NCBI GenBank assembly: GCA_000827325.1
Contig: KN832892.1
Coordinates: forward strand, 124,001-188,000
Source: Oidiodendron maius Zn
Lineage: Eukaryota > Ascomycota > Leotiomycetes > Myxotrichaceae
DNA: 64,000 nucleotides
Direction: 5' to 3'
Part shown: positions 33,399 to 46,000 of the stretch, piece by piece
Numbering within the stretch: the stretch's first letter is position 1
Layout: each line of letters starts with the position of its first letter
Notes under the pieces: generated by a model
Seen by the model: only the letters and a program-made list of their open reading frames with translations
Told to the model about the DNA's origin: nothing
Databases searched by the model: none
Made by a program: the position numbers and the translations under genes

Positions 33399-35770
33399 GG
33401 TTATATAGCGAAGTTGGTCTCTAGAGAGCACATGGATATTTTCTGTGTCGACCGATGGGGTAGAGTGGTAAATATAGAGACGCTTCTTCAATTCACTTTT
33501 GTGTCCGAGTTCAATCCACCCATGTCTACAGTGCCAGCATCCCCATTAGGCACAGATTGCCCTAGCGTCTGCTCTAACCGCCCCAAACTAGATACCCGTC
33601 CCAGATCTCCGCCGCGGCTTGTGCTGTGTGATCGTTGTGCATGCCGCTGCAAGATCTGGGTGTGTTAAAGGGTGTAGGGTGTTTGGATGGATACGGATGC
33701 AGGCAACACTGATCCGTAAAGCGAAGCTCTAGGCCTAATTTGGTAAAGGTGCTCACAGAGCAATTAGTTATTGTACGTAGTGGTTATATTCACCGATGCA
33801 GCTAAACCAGCCACGTCAACAATACAACACGATCCCCTCGAACCATTTAAACCCACATGAATCCTATCCGATCTTTATCTCAAATAGGGTGCTACCCTCA
33901 AAATTTGACGCTAGAGTTGCAGCATGTCTCAGTATGATGCGTGTGCATATGTGAGGGTCGTGGTGCATGTCCATCATCGGGACATGAAGACCATACAAAG
34001 AACATTTTGAAAAGATTGGCCGCAAGCGACGGGTTCTACGTCGCCGCCGCCCAAATCTGCCTTCCTTTTTCGATTTCGAATCCCTAAGCCCGAATACGTT
34101 TTCTGTCCCAAGGATCTTCAACTAAGTAACTATTGGGCAACATCAATATTATGGCGTTCAGCTTGATAGGAAGGTGGCTGCGAGATCAGCAAGACATTCG
34201 TCTTAGAGATGGCGATGGCCCTCTCTTTCTCTCTTCAGACAGCCTCTAATAATTTATTCCTAGGTCCCCAAAGTCTAAATGGGTCTTAGGGCCTTCTTCA
34301 GCGCTTCCGTGGCGTTCCTTAGCTCGGTATGGCCAGCTGTCTTCGTCGATCGGACCAGATGGGGACTTTTCAGGGTGTCATAGTGGGGTCGACAGCGCGA
34401 ATTATCCACGGAGTCTCAAACGTGACTCGGCGGACGCCCTTTGGAGGGATAATATTCGAACATCATCAGACAAGTCTTCTAGCCCTGCAGTAGATCGGCT
34501 TATTCAAGCCGCTATCGGTTATCCCTTCGTCTGTCGCGAAACCTCAGCTAGCAGGGGTTATCTGAATGCGCTCCTTTAGTTTTCACGACAGACGAGTGGC
34601 TTTTGCAGACTCCAAAGATATACACTTCTAAGGAAATGATTTTCCTAACGCGCCTCGACTAGCGATACCTTCTACGGCCACGTATCTTGCGTAGATGCGG
34701 TAGCCGATCTGGTGTTTCTACCCCTCTTGGTTCAAGCTAGATACAGGGAGGCATAGGGATTGATACTGCGGGCTGATTCGAGCACAACAAGCCCATCAAT
34801 CTAGCAAAGATTGTACAGTGTATATCAACACGGATAACAAGTTCAAGGAAGCCCGCAATAATTTCAGGACACGATATATCAACTGGCAGCCGGCACACAT
34901 AAAGAAGTGTACTGTCGATCATAGATCATGCGATTGCCCGCCTGAGCCTGAGCCAACTGGAAGCATATCCTCGCAACGAGACCCTGCAGCATCTGTACAT
35001 GGATAAGCTGCCCATATATATTACAATTTTGAGCATTAAAAGTTCGAGGATTCCGTTGATGCCAGACCGTTAATCGCACGGGCCCATGAGTGAAGGCCTA
35101 GGCTCACTGTCCAGCGTTCAGCTCGCCTCATTTGCCTTGGCGGGGACGGCTGCAGGAGAATCGTCAAGGCAGATTCTTGTTAGAGGCGGCGTCGCATTTC
35201 CCGGCGGTCCTCTGCCGTCCTATCCTGCCAGGGGGTTGGGGGGGCCGCATCATCTTCTCTCTAGTCTGGCATCGTGCCTCTCGTATTATCCGAAAGTTAT
35301 CGCACCTATCTCATTTTGGCATTTCAGCTCTCGGGAAACTTGCGGGACACAGGGTACTTGGGTCGGCCCCGCTTGGTTCAGCGAGATATCGCCCGCTTAC
35401 TATACAAGAGCAATATCTAATGACAAACGGACTCCTGCCTTTAAAACGCGCTTCTTACATATAGAACTATATTAAGAATATTTAAGTTAGACTTTATTAT
35501 ATTCTCGGCATAATCTCCTCTAGGAAAGCGATATATCTGTTTAATTGTAGTCCGAATCGTTCTTTTAACAGCAATTTACTAGATGCAGCCTTATATATTC
35601 GAAAATTACTAAAACCAGCCTCAATTCTTAATTAATTACTAAAACCAGCTTTTGACCCATTTAAGGTTGGGTCAAGTGGCAAGCCTAGAATGCTTCAGTA
35701 CTTCTTAATACCACAAATTACTAATACAACTCAATTACCCTTCCATTACGCGTCGCGTTGTTTACTTATA
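33399..35770. other. Intergenic, 2.4 kb, no gene recognised
   Basis: It starts with the promoter of the secreted-repeat gene. Open frames at 34818-35006 and 35086-35475 do not resemble known proteins. From about 35470 the DNA is AT-rich, with a duplicated ATTACTAAAACCAGC segment. Confidence 0.4.
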
Positions 35771-36067
35771 GGGACCAGCTAAATCGTAGCCGCTGCCTGA
35801 ATTCTCAAAACGATTAAAACACACCCTGCCTTTTAGAATATATACAAAGATTGGGGGTCAGACAACCCCCAAACCCCCCGAGGCTAATCCTAACCAATCC
35901 TAACCACTAACCCCTAACCTTTGTATCGAAAAGTTATTATATACCCCGACACAGGGAGGAAAATAGTTAATGCCTAATGAAATTTTATGTAATTTCTGAC
36001 TTATATGCTGCAATATTGTTGGTAGATTTTTCTGTAAGAGGAAAGGTGGCAACGATTTAGCTGGCCC
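35771..36067. mobile_element. MITE related to the MULE at 18.7 kb
   Basis: About 297 bp bounded by inverted ends: GGGACCAGCTAAATCGTAGC at the left, and at the right the reverse of GGGCCAGCTAAATCGTTGCC. The right end also shares the adjoining CACCTTTCC with the MULE ends. There is no coding potential. The interior is AT-rich with a C-rich block. It is likely a non-autonomous deletion derivative moved by the same transposase family. I see no clear target-site duplication. Confidence 0.7.
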
Positions 36068-36076
36068 TTGAAATTA

Positions 36077-38209
36077 CTAGGAAATTGAATTGTATGTAGG
36101 CGCGTCATCTAGCAACTTTTGCCAAAACTTATCATCTAATAGATCGAAATGATCCAGGTGAAATGATGCTGGAAACGAACCGTCCGATGGCTGCGTAATG
36201 GGTAGGGAAGCAGACGAAAGACTCTTACTTGCTAGCAGGTTATCAAACCGAATATTTACCTGCCTCATCTTTAGACTAATCCGGAGCCATGGTTTGTTAT
36301 GTTCCATCACATCATACTGAGCGCTAAATTCTTCCATCATTGTGACCAGACGGTCAATAAAGGTGGATAAGCCAATTGATGACTGGACATAGCTTGCGTC
36401 CCAATCTTCAGCGTCAAATAATGACAACTTGGACAATGCCGCCATGGCAAGGTAGATCTGTGCCACAGTCACCGATGAGAAACTGATATGCGGTTTCAAA
36501 TCTAGAGATGAACAGATATCCACGACGGCGCATGTAGCTGTTAGGCACATAAGTAGGACATCCGCCCTCTGAAGTGAGAGTCTATGAGTTGGTATTGTGG
36601 GTGGCATTAAGAAGCATAATTCGAAGGTAAGTATCTCGACGGCGTGATAATGCATACGCATCATTGCTACGAGATAAGGCTCAAATCAGCGTTATGTTTC
36701 ATGGATGTTCGGTCTGCACTCACGATCTTGTTGGAGGCTCTCAGGTAGTGAAGCTTTAAACTTTTGTAGTTCAGAAGTTAATAATTTCAGATTTAACCCG
36801 GCGGAACGATGCCAAGTACTTGACTGTGATGGTAACTGCTGGATGCTAATATATTTTACTTTTTCGGCTATGTATTGCAATTCCACGAGATGGACAAGAT
36901 AAATATCGCTTTCATTTTCTGGAGCTTTGGAAATATCCTCGTAGCTCTGCTGGATACTGGTCGCCCATTGTAATGGGTTCAGAGTATGAAATTTGGACGA
37001 CACCTAACAAGGACAGTAAGCATACATGGTGACTGTCAATAGATGTTAGGATCACATACGCATGAGAACAGATAAAAGCATCCGAGTGTCGCTCGTTTTT
37101 CTTCCCCTGACGGCCCTGTATTACGACGCCAGTCTGGGTTGCTGGTAATAGTGGTTTTCATTTCGTCCACGAACTTTTCATGGTCCCCATAGCCTCTGAA
37201 AGGCAAATACAAGTTTAAGTCAACAATCAGAGCAAAAGCAAGGCCAAGAAAGGTGTTCATCTGCGGATTTGCATGGAATAAGTTGTTGTACCTGGAAAAA
37301 AAAAAGGTTAGTACTGCAATATTGAATAGTAAGGAGGGATTGCCGCTACTGACCAAGTAATATACACCAACAGTCCTTGAAGAAGGTCTATGTTCTTTTC
37401 ACCAAGCATGACGAGATGTTCTGTCAAATACTTCACCAGTTCTTGACCCATCTGTATCTGGTGCAGAGAATTGTGATAGGACGCTACGGTGATAATAGCA
37501 CGATAAAGGAACGGGCTTTCTTGCGTGAGTGCTTGGGCTGATATCTGCGGGGGAATAGAGATAAATGGCACTTGTCGCGCCATATCACGACGGAATATAC
37601 TTAACAGCTCCTCTGGGTTCTTGCTAACAGGTTTAGATGATGCAGATTCATGGCCAAATTGTTCATCCACTGCCACAGCCTCAGACTGCGAGCAAGGTGT
37701 CATAGAGGACGTGGCATGACTTTCTTGGGTAGGTGATAGATGTGGAAGGATGACATATTCCGAGTCGGTCTGAGTACTCGTCGGAATTGAATCACTCAAG
37801 GATGGCCCCATAGACTGAGGCGTAATAGCCGTCGGCTCCCTATTAATCGAAGGCTGCTGAGAGGCCTCAAGAAGTGATACGAGACCGTCGAGTTTCCGCT
37901 CTAACTGAGCAATCTGTCCTGCTTGATCACTTCGTCTTCATCTCAAGAGGTTAATAACGTTAAGTGTAAATCAGCCAACAGCTTACTTTGTCTTAGCGGT
38001 TATTCCCCGCCGTTGTACAATGCGATCTTGCATCACACACTGCCTATCGAGGCGTTTACACCTGCAGACAGTTAGGTTTGACTTTGTGATATCGGGCATC
38101 GGCTGTGACACGACCTCTCGCAACGACCATCGGTACGACCATAGCACTTGGCTTTAGCCCTGACACAATTCTGACAGGCATGTGCTCGGGGATTAATATA
38201 GTCAGCCAT
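36077..38209 (-). CDS. Zn2Cys6 transcription factor
   Basis: The ATG at 38209 starts MADYINPRAHACQNC. Splicing 38115-38209 to the exon ending at 38061 completes the cluster: ACQNCVRAKAKC, RCERC and KRLDRQC. The following exons, read towards lower coordinates, give a Ser/Thr-rich linker with SIFRRDMARQVPFISIPP (from 37811), LGLAFALIVDLNLYLPFRG with RATLGCFYLFSC (about 37060-37290), a segment with ELQYIAEKVKYI, and a helical C-terminus ending at 36077. This is the standard layout of fungal regulators of the TOXE/LeuB-like group: DNA-binding N-terminus and middle homology region. Introns are short with GT-AG ends. The promoter carries the palindrome at 38313 also found before the MFS gene, which suggests self-control plus control of the exporter; this is inference. 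The gene seems intact. Confidence 0.8.
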
Positions 38210-38718
38210 GTTTATGTCCGAGGAATAATTGAATACAGTATCTGAAGGTAATGTAGGATCCGCGTAAGGCTATATCTATCGCATTTACGCGGAGATACCA
38301 TAATATAAGGTGTCCGACGGAGTCGGGAGTGACTCCGTTTTCCCGATGGGGTTCTGTTATGTGGACTTAAGATAATCTCCGAGACTTAACTGCTCGCGAT
38401 GTCCCCCCCCCTCCGCAGAGGCTAGGGTCAGGATACGACTACGCTATTTAGTATAAGCAATGCTTCTTTTAATCTCTTAATATAATCTTACACTTTTAGA
38501 GTAACTTAGTTATCAGATAACTATTTAAGGATTTTATAACCAAGAAAAAAGGTTTAGGGGGTGTTATAACTAGTTTATTTATTTACTTGCATGTCGTCTC
38601 CCAGCAACCCAGAGCCTTGCTCACTGAGAACCCCGTTCCGTATAGAGTAATTTCGCTTTCACTCTCATTCACACATTAGAATTTAGTTAAGGTCACTCAA
38701 TCATTCAAACTTCCTCAA
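38210..38718. other. Intergenic between divergent genes
   Basis: Contains the palindrome at 38313 and an AT-rich stretch; no gene. Confidence 0.45.
38313..38326. promoter_or_regulatory. Second copy of TCCGACGGAGTCGG
   Basis: Lies 104 bp upstream of the Zn2Cys6 start codon at 38209 and is identical over 14 bases to the site before the MFS gene. A second inverted repeat, GGAGTGACTCC, follows directly at 38326-38336. Confidence 0.45.
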
Positions 38719-39210
38719 AATGGCTTACAACGAGCACTTCAAAGGGGAAGACCCTTCAGTCACCAAGTTTTATGGTGACCGCACGGTCTTCACATCCTGC
38801 GCCTACCTCCTTCCTTACATTTGGTCCGACATGACGATCCTTGATGTCGGATGTGGCCATTACTGCGGGCCTCTCTAAAATAGCCTTTGATGGTAAAGTC
38901 ACTGGAGTGAACACCGCCAACGCCGTTATCGAACAAGCCCGCTCCAAATTCCCATCCCGCGAATTCCCCAACCTCACTTTCGCGGTAGGCAACGCCTTGA
39001 ACCTTTCAGAGTTCAAGGACAACTCCTTCGACGTATTCCATGCTCACCAAGATTTTGTCCAATCTCACCGAGCTGGTGAAAGCACTTAAAGAACTCTACC
39101 GTATCTGCAAGCCTGGGAAATTGTTGCTTGTCGAGAAGGCAATGGACGTCGCATTCTATATCTCAAACCCGACTTGTGTGCTATTCGGCACAATTGGGAT
39201 AATGCCGTAG
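38719..39210 (+). pseudogene. SAM-dependent methyltransferase, truncated (UbiE-like)
   Basis: ATG at 38719 starts MAYNEHFKGEDPSVTKFYG and continues to TILDVGCG, the SAM-binding motif I. Directly after it a few residues of the glycine loop are missing and the frame changes; the sequence resumes as ITAGLSKIAFDGKVTGVN, NLTFAVGNALNLSEF and FDVFHAHQ. One more one-base shift near 39055 leads to LSNLTELVKALKELYRICKP and LLLVEKAMD, then a stop. The normal family protein would run about 100 residues further. So the gene has at least two frame breaks and lacks its C-terminus. A pogo-type transposase relic begins within 100 bp downstream, and its insertion may have cut the gene. Confidence 0.75.
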
Positions 39211-39237
39211 CTCTAATAGATAAGCAAGTTGCGCAGA

Positions 39238-39815
39238 CATGTAAAGTTTCGCACTTTACACGTTCCACGCGTATCGACACATTAATTCAACATGTCTCGA
39301 CTAACAGCCACTCAATCGAGTCAAACTAAAGAAAGGATTCCTCTTGTGATAGAAGCTCTTAAACAAGGCCACTTTACGAGTGTTAGAAGCGCTACAAATG
39401 CGTACGATGTCCCTGAATCGGCCTTGCGATATCACCTCTATAAACACCCTAGATATCGGCAACGTGTAAACTCACCGAGACAGAGGAATCAACACTAGTC
39501 TAATGGGTATTATCTATGGATGAACGTGGTCTACTGTCTAGATAAGATTCTGTACGACATATGGCAAATCTCCTGCTCTAGACGCGATCAAATATCGACC
39601 AAAAAGTCACAGCAGCGAGCTCTAGGTCCAAAGCTTCGTCTGACGGCATCAAGATCTGTAGTCACGTTATAATCGAAAATACGACTACTATCATGCTAGG
39701 TTTAAAGATTATACTCTAATTCAAAACTAGTTTCAGCTTGTCCGAAATACAATTGCAAAATATGGTATCTTGGACGAGGATATACATAATTTCAACGAGA
39801 CTAAGTTTTGATTGT
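39238..39815 (+). mobile_element. Pogo/Fot1-type Tc1-mariner transposase relic
   Basis: An open frame at 39292-39498 gives the N-terminal helix-turn-helix of pogo-like transposases: AIEAL-like helix (VIEALKQGHFTSVRSA), then NAYDVPESALRYHLY. After several stops the plus strand still shows SRRDQISTKKS near 39578 and, at about 39757, KYGILDEDIHNFNET, the block that holds the first catalytic aspartate of the family. No later catalytic part is found, so the copy is truncated and dead. A short inverted repeat, GTAAAG...CTTTAC, near 39240-39266 may be part of the left end. Ordinary DNA transposon. Confidence 0.65.
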
Positions 39816-40297
39816 CTGTCAAGTGCTTGTAGATGATGAAAGCCCCTGGTCCTACAGTCCGTTTAGTAGCATTGCCGATACTCTGTCGTACTTGCCCCGT
39901 CCTTGTCGGCTGACGAGAACATGCCCATGCCCATCTACGCGCTGACCACATTGCGGCCTTGAGTGCCGTACTTTATATAGAGGTTCCGGAATGAGGGAAA
40001 GGTGGACGGAGAGGCAGCATACTGGACCTGACAAACCTCCGTAGAAGCGGTCATTACCTTCCTTCCTAGAGACTGTTGACCTAGCCAGCCTGAGAGAGGA
40101 CGAGGTCCTATCGACCACCCAAGTCGAGCAAATGAAAGATGATCGGTAGCGAATGATAATAGTGGCAACAAATTATAATGGGTGAAGGATATGCAGGTTA
40201 TATTTTAGCGGTGTTAAAGATTCAGAAAGCGGCGGAGATCTAGCGATCCCATAAATCTATCCACTATATGTAAAATGGTCTTGCCCATAACCAATTA
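39816..40297. other. Intergenic, no gene recognised
   Basis: Short frames only on both strands; lies downstream of the N-acetyltransferase gene. Confidence 0.4.
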
Positions 40298-41269
40298 CTA
40301 CACCAACTCTACATTTTTTCCCTTCACGCTCTCTTTCCCCTGATCTGTTAATATAATACCAAAATACTCTCTAATAGTACCTACCCTCTCCTTTTCCGTC
40401 CCACAGACCTTAATTATACTACTCTTCCCACCCATATTCCTCTTCACCTCGCCATTAAACAACATAACCTTCCCGACAATTCTTTGCTCGGCTCTTAAGA
40501 ACCTTACAACCAATACCGTCCTAGTCTGAAAATTCACTGCCGTATGAGCAGTGCTTGTGTAGAAGTTCATAATCTCAAAATCTGCCGCTAGAAACTCGAG
40601 CTCTGGGAAACAGTAGAAGGAATTCCACTCTTCGTCTTTTCCATTGCGGTACGCATAGATCCATAACTTTTGCGACTTGTTCGTCTGTTCCGGAATATTG
40701 CCGTGTACTAGACGGATTTCTTGAGTACCTAGATTCTGCTCAACATGTCCGGAGATCAAGGGCAAGGGTTTCGTTGGACCACCACCGCCGAATCCTACAT
40801 CAAGCATGTACTTTGTTCCCTCGGGAAGAGCTACAATATTTATAATATGTACCCTTCGATATTGTTAGCTCCGGTTGGGTCAATGTTTGTAAATCCATAA
40901 GATTTGCCCTCACCACCCGCTGTAGTTCCCTCTGGGGATACCGTTGACTCGACTCCTGTTACGTGCTCCTGCCATATACACTTGGAACCCTAGGGCTCTC
41001 AACACTATGCTGTTCTCCATACAGTAGCCGCCTCGGCCCCTCGCATTGGTAACAATTTTGTCATATAGATGCTGCGGAATCAGCGATACAGCTTGTTCTT
41101 TCGAATAGCGAAGAATGAGATTCTCGTAGGGGACCGTAGAGATTTGGTGGATATGTACCACTGTGAGGTATTCCAGGATCAGTGCAGGGTTGGCTCTTCC
41201 TATAATCCCAAGCTTGCTAAGCGCTTGCGGACTGCAGGTTAGGCAGGGCCTTTCCCTTAGAGGGACCAC
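40298..41269 (-). CDS. Arylamine N-acetyltransferase (NAT)
   Basis: Two main exons: 40914-41269 (N-terminus unresolved) and 40298-40853, joined by a 60-nt intron with donor GTGAGG. The catalytic triad is complete after splicing: Cys in RGRGGYCMENS, His in YSGWVHIINIV and Asp in YMLDVGFGGGGPT. Other family blocks are HQISTVPYENLILRYS, NLGTQEIRLVHG, WNSFYCFPELEF and NFQTRTVLVVRFL. NATs move an acetyl (or malonyl) group from CoA to arylamines and hydrazines; in fungi they detoxify benzoxazolinone-type plant compounds, for example. The frame used has no convincing ATG; one at about 41284 (MATRAGG) is out of frame and would need an unseen intron or a frame error. The enzyme core looks intact. Confidence 0.85.
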
Positions 41270-41819
41270 CAGCTCGAGTGGCCATTATAATCAGTGAAAC
41301 AGAGGGGGCTTGATATATGTAGTATTGTTGTAGGTCTCTATGTGTATCGCAGTCATGTTGCAGGTGTATTTGAGTCGAGGGAAGGAAGGGAAGGCTGTAT
41401 CTTGGTGTATAGGGGGCTGTAAGTGGCTCAGAAGGGGAGGGACGTATAAGAGGTCCAGATCGCAACACTCAACGGGTTGCACAGTTGCAGCTGTATTAGT
41501 TATCCTTAGATACAACAAGGGCAAAGTAAGGGAGAGCTTAGTATAATATGACAACCTTACTGTAGGTAGGCCCAATAGTAGGGTTACAGATAAGAAGTGC
41601 TATATTGAGAGGCGAATACTAAGCCAAAGAGAGAAGAAGAAGACTCGAGCCTAGAGGTGGACTTAAATATAAATACAGCAACCAGTCAACCTTAATCTGT
41701 AGCTGCAGCCTGATGCAGGTTGCAGCCGCCAACCGCACCGCTGGCGCTTCGTCTCCGATATGGTGGCGCTACCACGTGACTGACCTGGTCATCAACTGGG
41801 GTTGTCACAATATCTAGGT
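41270..41819. other. Intergenic, NAT promoter side
   Basis: No gene supported. Short frames on both strands (such as 41291-41575 minus) are Leu/Thr/Pro-rich and match nothing. Confidence 0.4.
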
Positions 41820-42060
41820 TAAAGTCAGCTAGGAAGGGGGAAGTTACAAACATCTCTTTTAGCCTATTAAATACTACTGCTGCTGCTTCTGTCTATCAGA
41901 ACGACTGGTACTTCTTCACTAAGTTAGTCAGTGGCTTGGATGCCTCTAAAAAGGGCTTGATAAATCACCAGTAGAAGTTTGCAAAACCAAGGAAACTCTG
42001 GACGCTCTTCACTGAGCGTGGCGCCTCCCAGTCCTTGATTGCCAATGTTATGGGTCAATG
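41820..42060 (-). mobile_element. Gypsy-type LTR-retrotransposon fragment
   Basis: The minus strand shows the junction between reverse transcriptase and RNase H typical of Ty3/Gypsy elements: TLAIKDWEAPRSVKSVQSF, then LGFANFYWWFIKPFL and KPLTNLVKKYQSF. Only this fragment of roughly 80 codons remains; no LTRs were recognised. It is an old, incomplete fossil. Confidence 0.6.
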
Positions 42061-43096
42061 AGAAGCTTATTCAACTGAACGTTGACTCTAAATACAAGAA
42101 GAATACTATAAAGAAGGAAAAAGAGCCTTTAGAAAATACTGCTCTTATCTGCAGAAAAAAGGTTATGTGGTTGGCAGGGCAACCTGCGCCCGATAATTCC
42201 CAAGGCCACCGCTAACTTACTGCCGCTGCCACTACCACTACCACTACGACTCATGGGTTCAACCCATTACACTATTTTACACCAGCAAGAATTTTTGTCA
42301 GTAATGGAAATCTCTATAGGGCGTCTAATAGGCTAAATTACATGCGCTTAACGAGGGACAATATATAACATGACTATTACAGGGCTATAAGACGCGTTCC
42401 TATACTTTCTACAGGGGAGAGGAGGCCCTCGCCTTCTTAAAACCTTGCCGCCGACACATCTTCAGAGGAGGGGCGCATCAAGGGGCGCATCAAGGGGCGC
42501 AGTGCGGGGCCAGGCCGTATCGGGCCCCGAAGTGTCAATCCCCCCTCCCCCCCTAAGCTTCACTTCTAGCGTACGTTGTGGCACAGTTTTGCTTAGTAGA
42601 ATACAGGGCGGTGTGACAATTTTTAGGTCCTGCATCTCCAGAGCATGGTGGACCTCGAACTCCTCCGATCTGGCCTGTGCGGGATGGAGACAGCCATCTT
42701 AGTAGTCAAATGCTCCAAGTAAAGTTCTAAATCTTGTTAATACGAAGTACCACTAATGCAGAGCTAATTTTAGCCTGAAATGTTTCGAAAGACAAGCTTT
42801 CAATGGGCTCTCGAGATCAAGTCTCGCTCAAGATCTAGTTACCCCCCTCATCTCTAACATCTAAGGAGATAAAATACGGTAAAAGTGACATACCTAAACC
42901 GCCCTCCGTGGAAATATATTTTTATTTCTTGCCTACGAAACTATTATTCCGTACGTATTAGACCACAGAGGCTTCTAGTTTTTCTAGAATCTGATTGATG
43001 ATTTTAAAATTTGACATCGAATACTGATACGGGACGTAGGTAGCCATTTTGGTATTCTCCAGCTCGTTCCTGATTTGACTTCGAAGCACATCCATC
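42061..43096. other. Intergenic with short GC-rich tandem repeat
   Basis: No gene recognised. It holds the 12-bp repeat at 42469 and, later, the promoter of the NRPS-like gene. Confidence 0.4.
42469..42502. repeat. 12-bp tandem repeat, 2.8 copies
   Basis: The unit AGGGGCGCATCA is repeated exactly twice and then partly a third time. Confidence 0.8.
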
Positions 43097-46000
43097 ATGG
43101 GTGACGCCGGAAATATTCAACCGTCTGAACTTTTCGGGAGGCCACTCCCAAAACCTCCTACAGTGCACGACCTGTTGACTGACTCTGCGAAAAGCCATGG
43201 CTCCAAGATAGCTGTTGCCTGCTTACACCAAAAGTCCAATTATCTCTCTTCCATGTCCGGTTGCGATGCATCTAAATCCAACCACCTTCGGTGGAGCTTT
43301 GTCGAACTATTGCGGGCTAGCCATGCCATGGCGATTGCGTTGGCTGATGGTGGGGTCAAGCCTGGGGATGTGATATTGGCTTATGTTGCAAATGGCATTG
43401 AGTTTCACATCATTATGCGAGCCGCACTGGAATTGAACTGTCCATTCGCACCACTGAATCCCAAAACGGTTGAAAATGCAAAGGAAACGAAGCACTACCT
43501 GAATGTCTTGAAACCAGCAGTTGTTATGGTACCGGACCGAGTCATATCCCAATCCATAATCCAATCCGCACCGGCGGAGATCGAACGGGCCAAAATACTA
43601 CTTGTTTACGATGGTGACTGTGTCACTGAGAGATGGAAAGACATCTGCTCGTTTGTCAAGAATACTTCAGGGAGAAATTCTGCAATCGATTCGTTACAGG
43701 TTAAGCGCAATATGGAAGATGTTGTACTTATATTGTTCACTAGTGGCACGACATCGTTGCCCAAAGGAGTGCCACATTCAAACACATCATTGGCCACTAT
43801 ATTTATAAACACGCACGAGGTGATGAAATTGGATTCTTCTAGAGTTTCCGGTAACCATGCTCCGCTTTCTCACGGGCTTGGTATTATTTTCTTCGGCATG
43901 TTTCATTTTGCAGGCGCTAAAGTTGTTCATCCATCGGACTCATATGACGCGGGAGCAGGACTTGCCGCCATCAGAGAAGAGGGAGTAACAGATATTCCAG
44001 GTGTACCAGCCATGATCTTAGCTATGCTCGAGCACCCCGATTTTAAGAAGACAGATACCAGTGGTTTGAAGTGCATTGTTATGGGAGCTACGGATATACT
44101 GCCCGAACATTTTCGACGTTGCACGAAAGAACTAAAAGCTGCGGAAGCAATGGACGAATATGGGTTGTCGGAGTCTGGGCCTGTCTGGATGGCCCCCCCG
44201 GAGCAGACGCCAGACGAATCTTACCCATTATTGGGAGCAATGTTAAGAGTATGCGATCCCGAGACTGGGGATGTGCTGTCAAGGGGGGAGGCTGGGGAAT
44301 TGCACCTTGGAGGTCCTCAAATCATCACGCGGTACTTGCTCGGGGAGAGCCAAGATGCCGAGAAGGCAAACTCATGCTTTTATGATGATAATTACGGACA
44401 CTGGATCAAGACAGGAGATCGAGCCGTCATGGCCGAAAACGGACTCACAAAGATCCTAGGTCGATACAAGGACCTGGTAATTCGCGGTGGGGAGAAGATT
44501 GCTCCAAGCACTATAGAAGAAATCTTCGCTGAAAGCTTTGGCGTAGAAGCAGAAGTCGTTGGTATCTCGGATGAAATTGCTGGTGAGATGCCGATTGCCG
44601 TTGTTAAGTTGGCTCCAGGTCAGGAGCTCAATTTACCGGAGGTACGCGAGAAGATAATCCGGGAGCTTGGCAGCGCTTTTGCTATTGAGAAAGTCATACC
44701 AATAACCGACTTGGGCATGGAAGACTACCCAAAGACACCCTCGGGCAAGGTACAAAAAGGTAGATTGCGGGACATGGTCGCGAAACATCTCCAAGATGAG
44801 CAGGATAAAGAAACTATTGGCAGAAGTCCTACCTACGGGAGCATAGAAACGCTTTCTCGGTTGTGGGTTGAGTTCCTGGGAATACATTCTACATCTTTGA
44901 CCCCGCAGACATCGGTACGAGACTTTGCGGATAGTCTGATGATATCACGCTTTTGCGCCAAACTTCGTCGCACTACTGGCCAGGTCATGGCTCTGCAGCA
45001 AGTTTTAAACCATCCAACAATCGAAGCACAAGCTGCTTTGCTATCAGCTTCTTTATCAACGCAGAAGGATGGCTATTCAGACATAGCCGCAGAACATGAC
45101 GGACCCCTAGAGATGCATCATATTGCTCATGTGGCTAGCAACTCAGTACAGTTCGAATCCATCGAAAGGCTAAGTCAGGAGGTATTGAGTCCCCTAGGAC
45201 TTGCTTGGGATGATGTTGAGGATATCGTTCCGATGCATGGGAATCTGGCTCGCATTTTGATATGTCAAAGACCTCAGAGTCATAACCATCGACATGCTTG
45301 GCTTGTTCGGGACAGCACAGTTCCAGATGTTGCAAGTGCCATCAAGAAAGCATTGACGAACCATCCCATCATGCGCTCCATGGCTATCAGGCCAGACCAT
45401 GTTGGCACTCTACATGTCATCCTACGGCCTACGGACAAATTCTTTTCCCATTGTGTCAAGATAGTAGACCCGGTTGAAGATTCAAATGCATTGGATTATC
45501 TGGAGTACAACAACTTAGAGGTCGATTATGCGGCAGATCCCGGACCAATGTATAAGGTTTTAGTCACTGAGGTCAAAGAGGAGAACTGCGTTGGGATTGT
45601 ATGGATGTCACATCATTCCACTTATGATGGTATCTCGGTGCCGTTATTTCTCGAGGACGTCGATGCAGCACTGGTTGCGCCTAATGCGAAACTCACTACT
45701 CGTGTACCATACACAGCTTGGGCTAAGAGTTATCATAACCTCCGAGATTCTGAATCGGCAAAAGGTTCGATTTCTTGGAATGCGGATCGTCTCTCTGGCA
45801 TCAGCAAGCAGCAAAACGCGTTGTTCCCTTTTGCACGAGTTCCAGGAATGTTCAAAGGTAATTCAGATGGCTGGATCGATTTGTCAACAGGCAAGCCTGG
45901 CCCAAAGCGTGAGATGCTTGATGATTTCGATGGGGCACGAGGCTTTGCGCAGCGAGCCCACCTCCGAGATGCGCGACAACTTAAAGCCGACCATGGCATC

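Noticed and set aside
34818-35475. Open frames in the 2.4-kb gap before the MITE
   Set aside because: No domain, no start context and overlapping frames of similar length; not supportable as genes.
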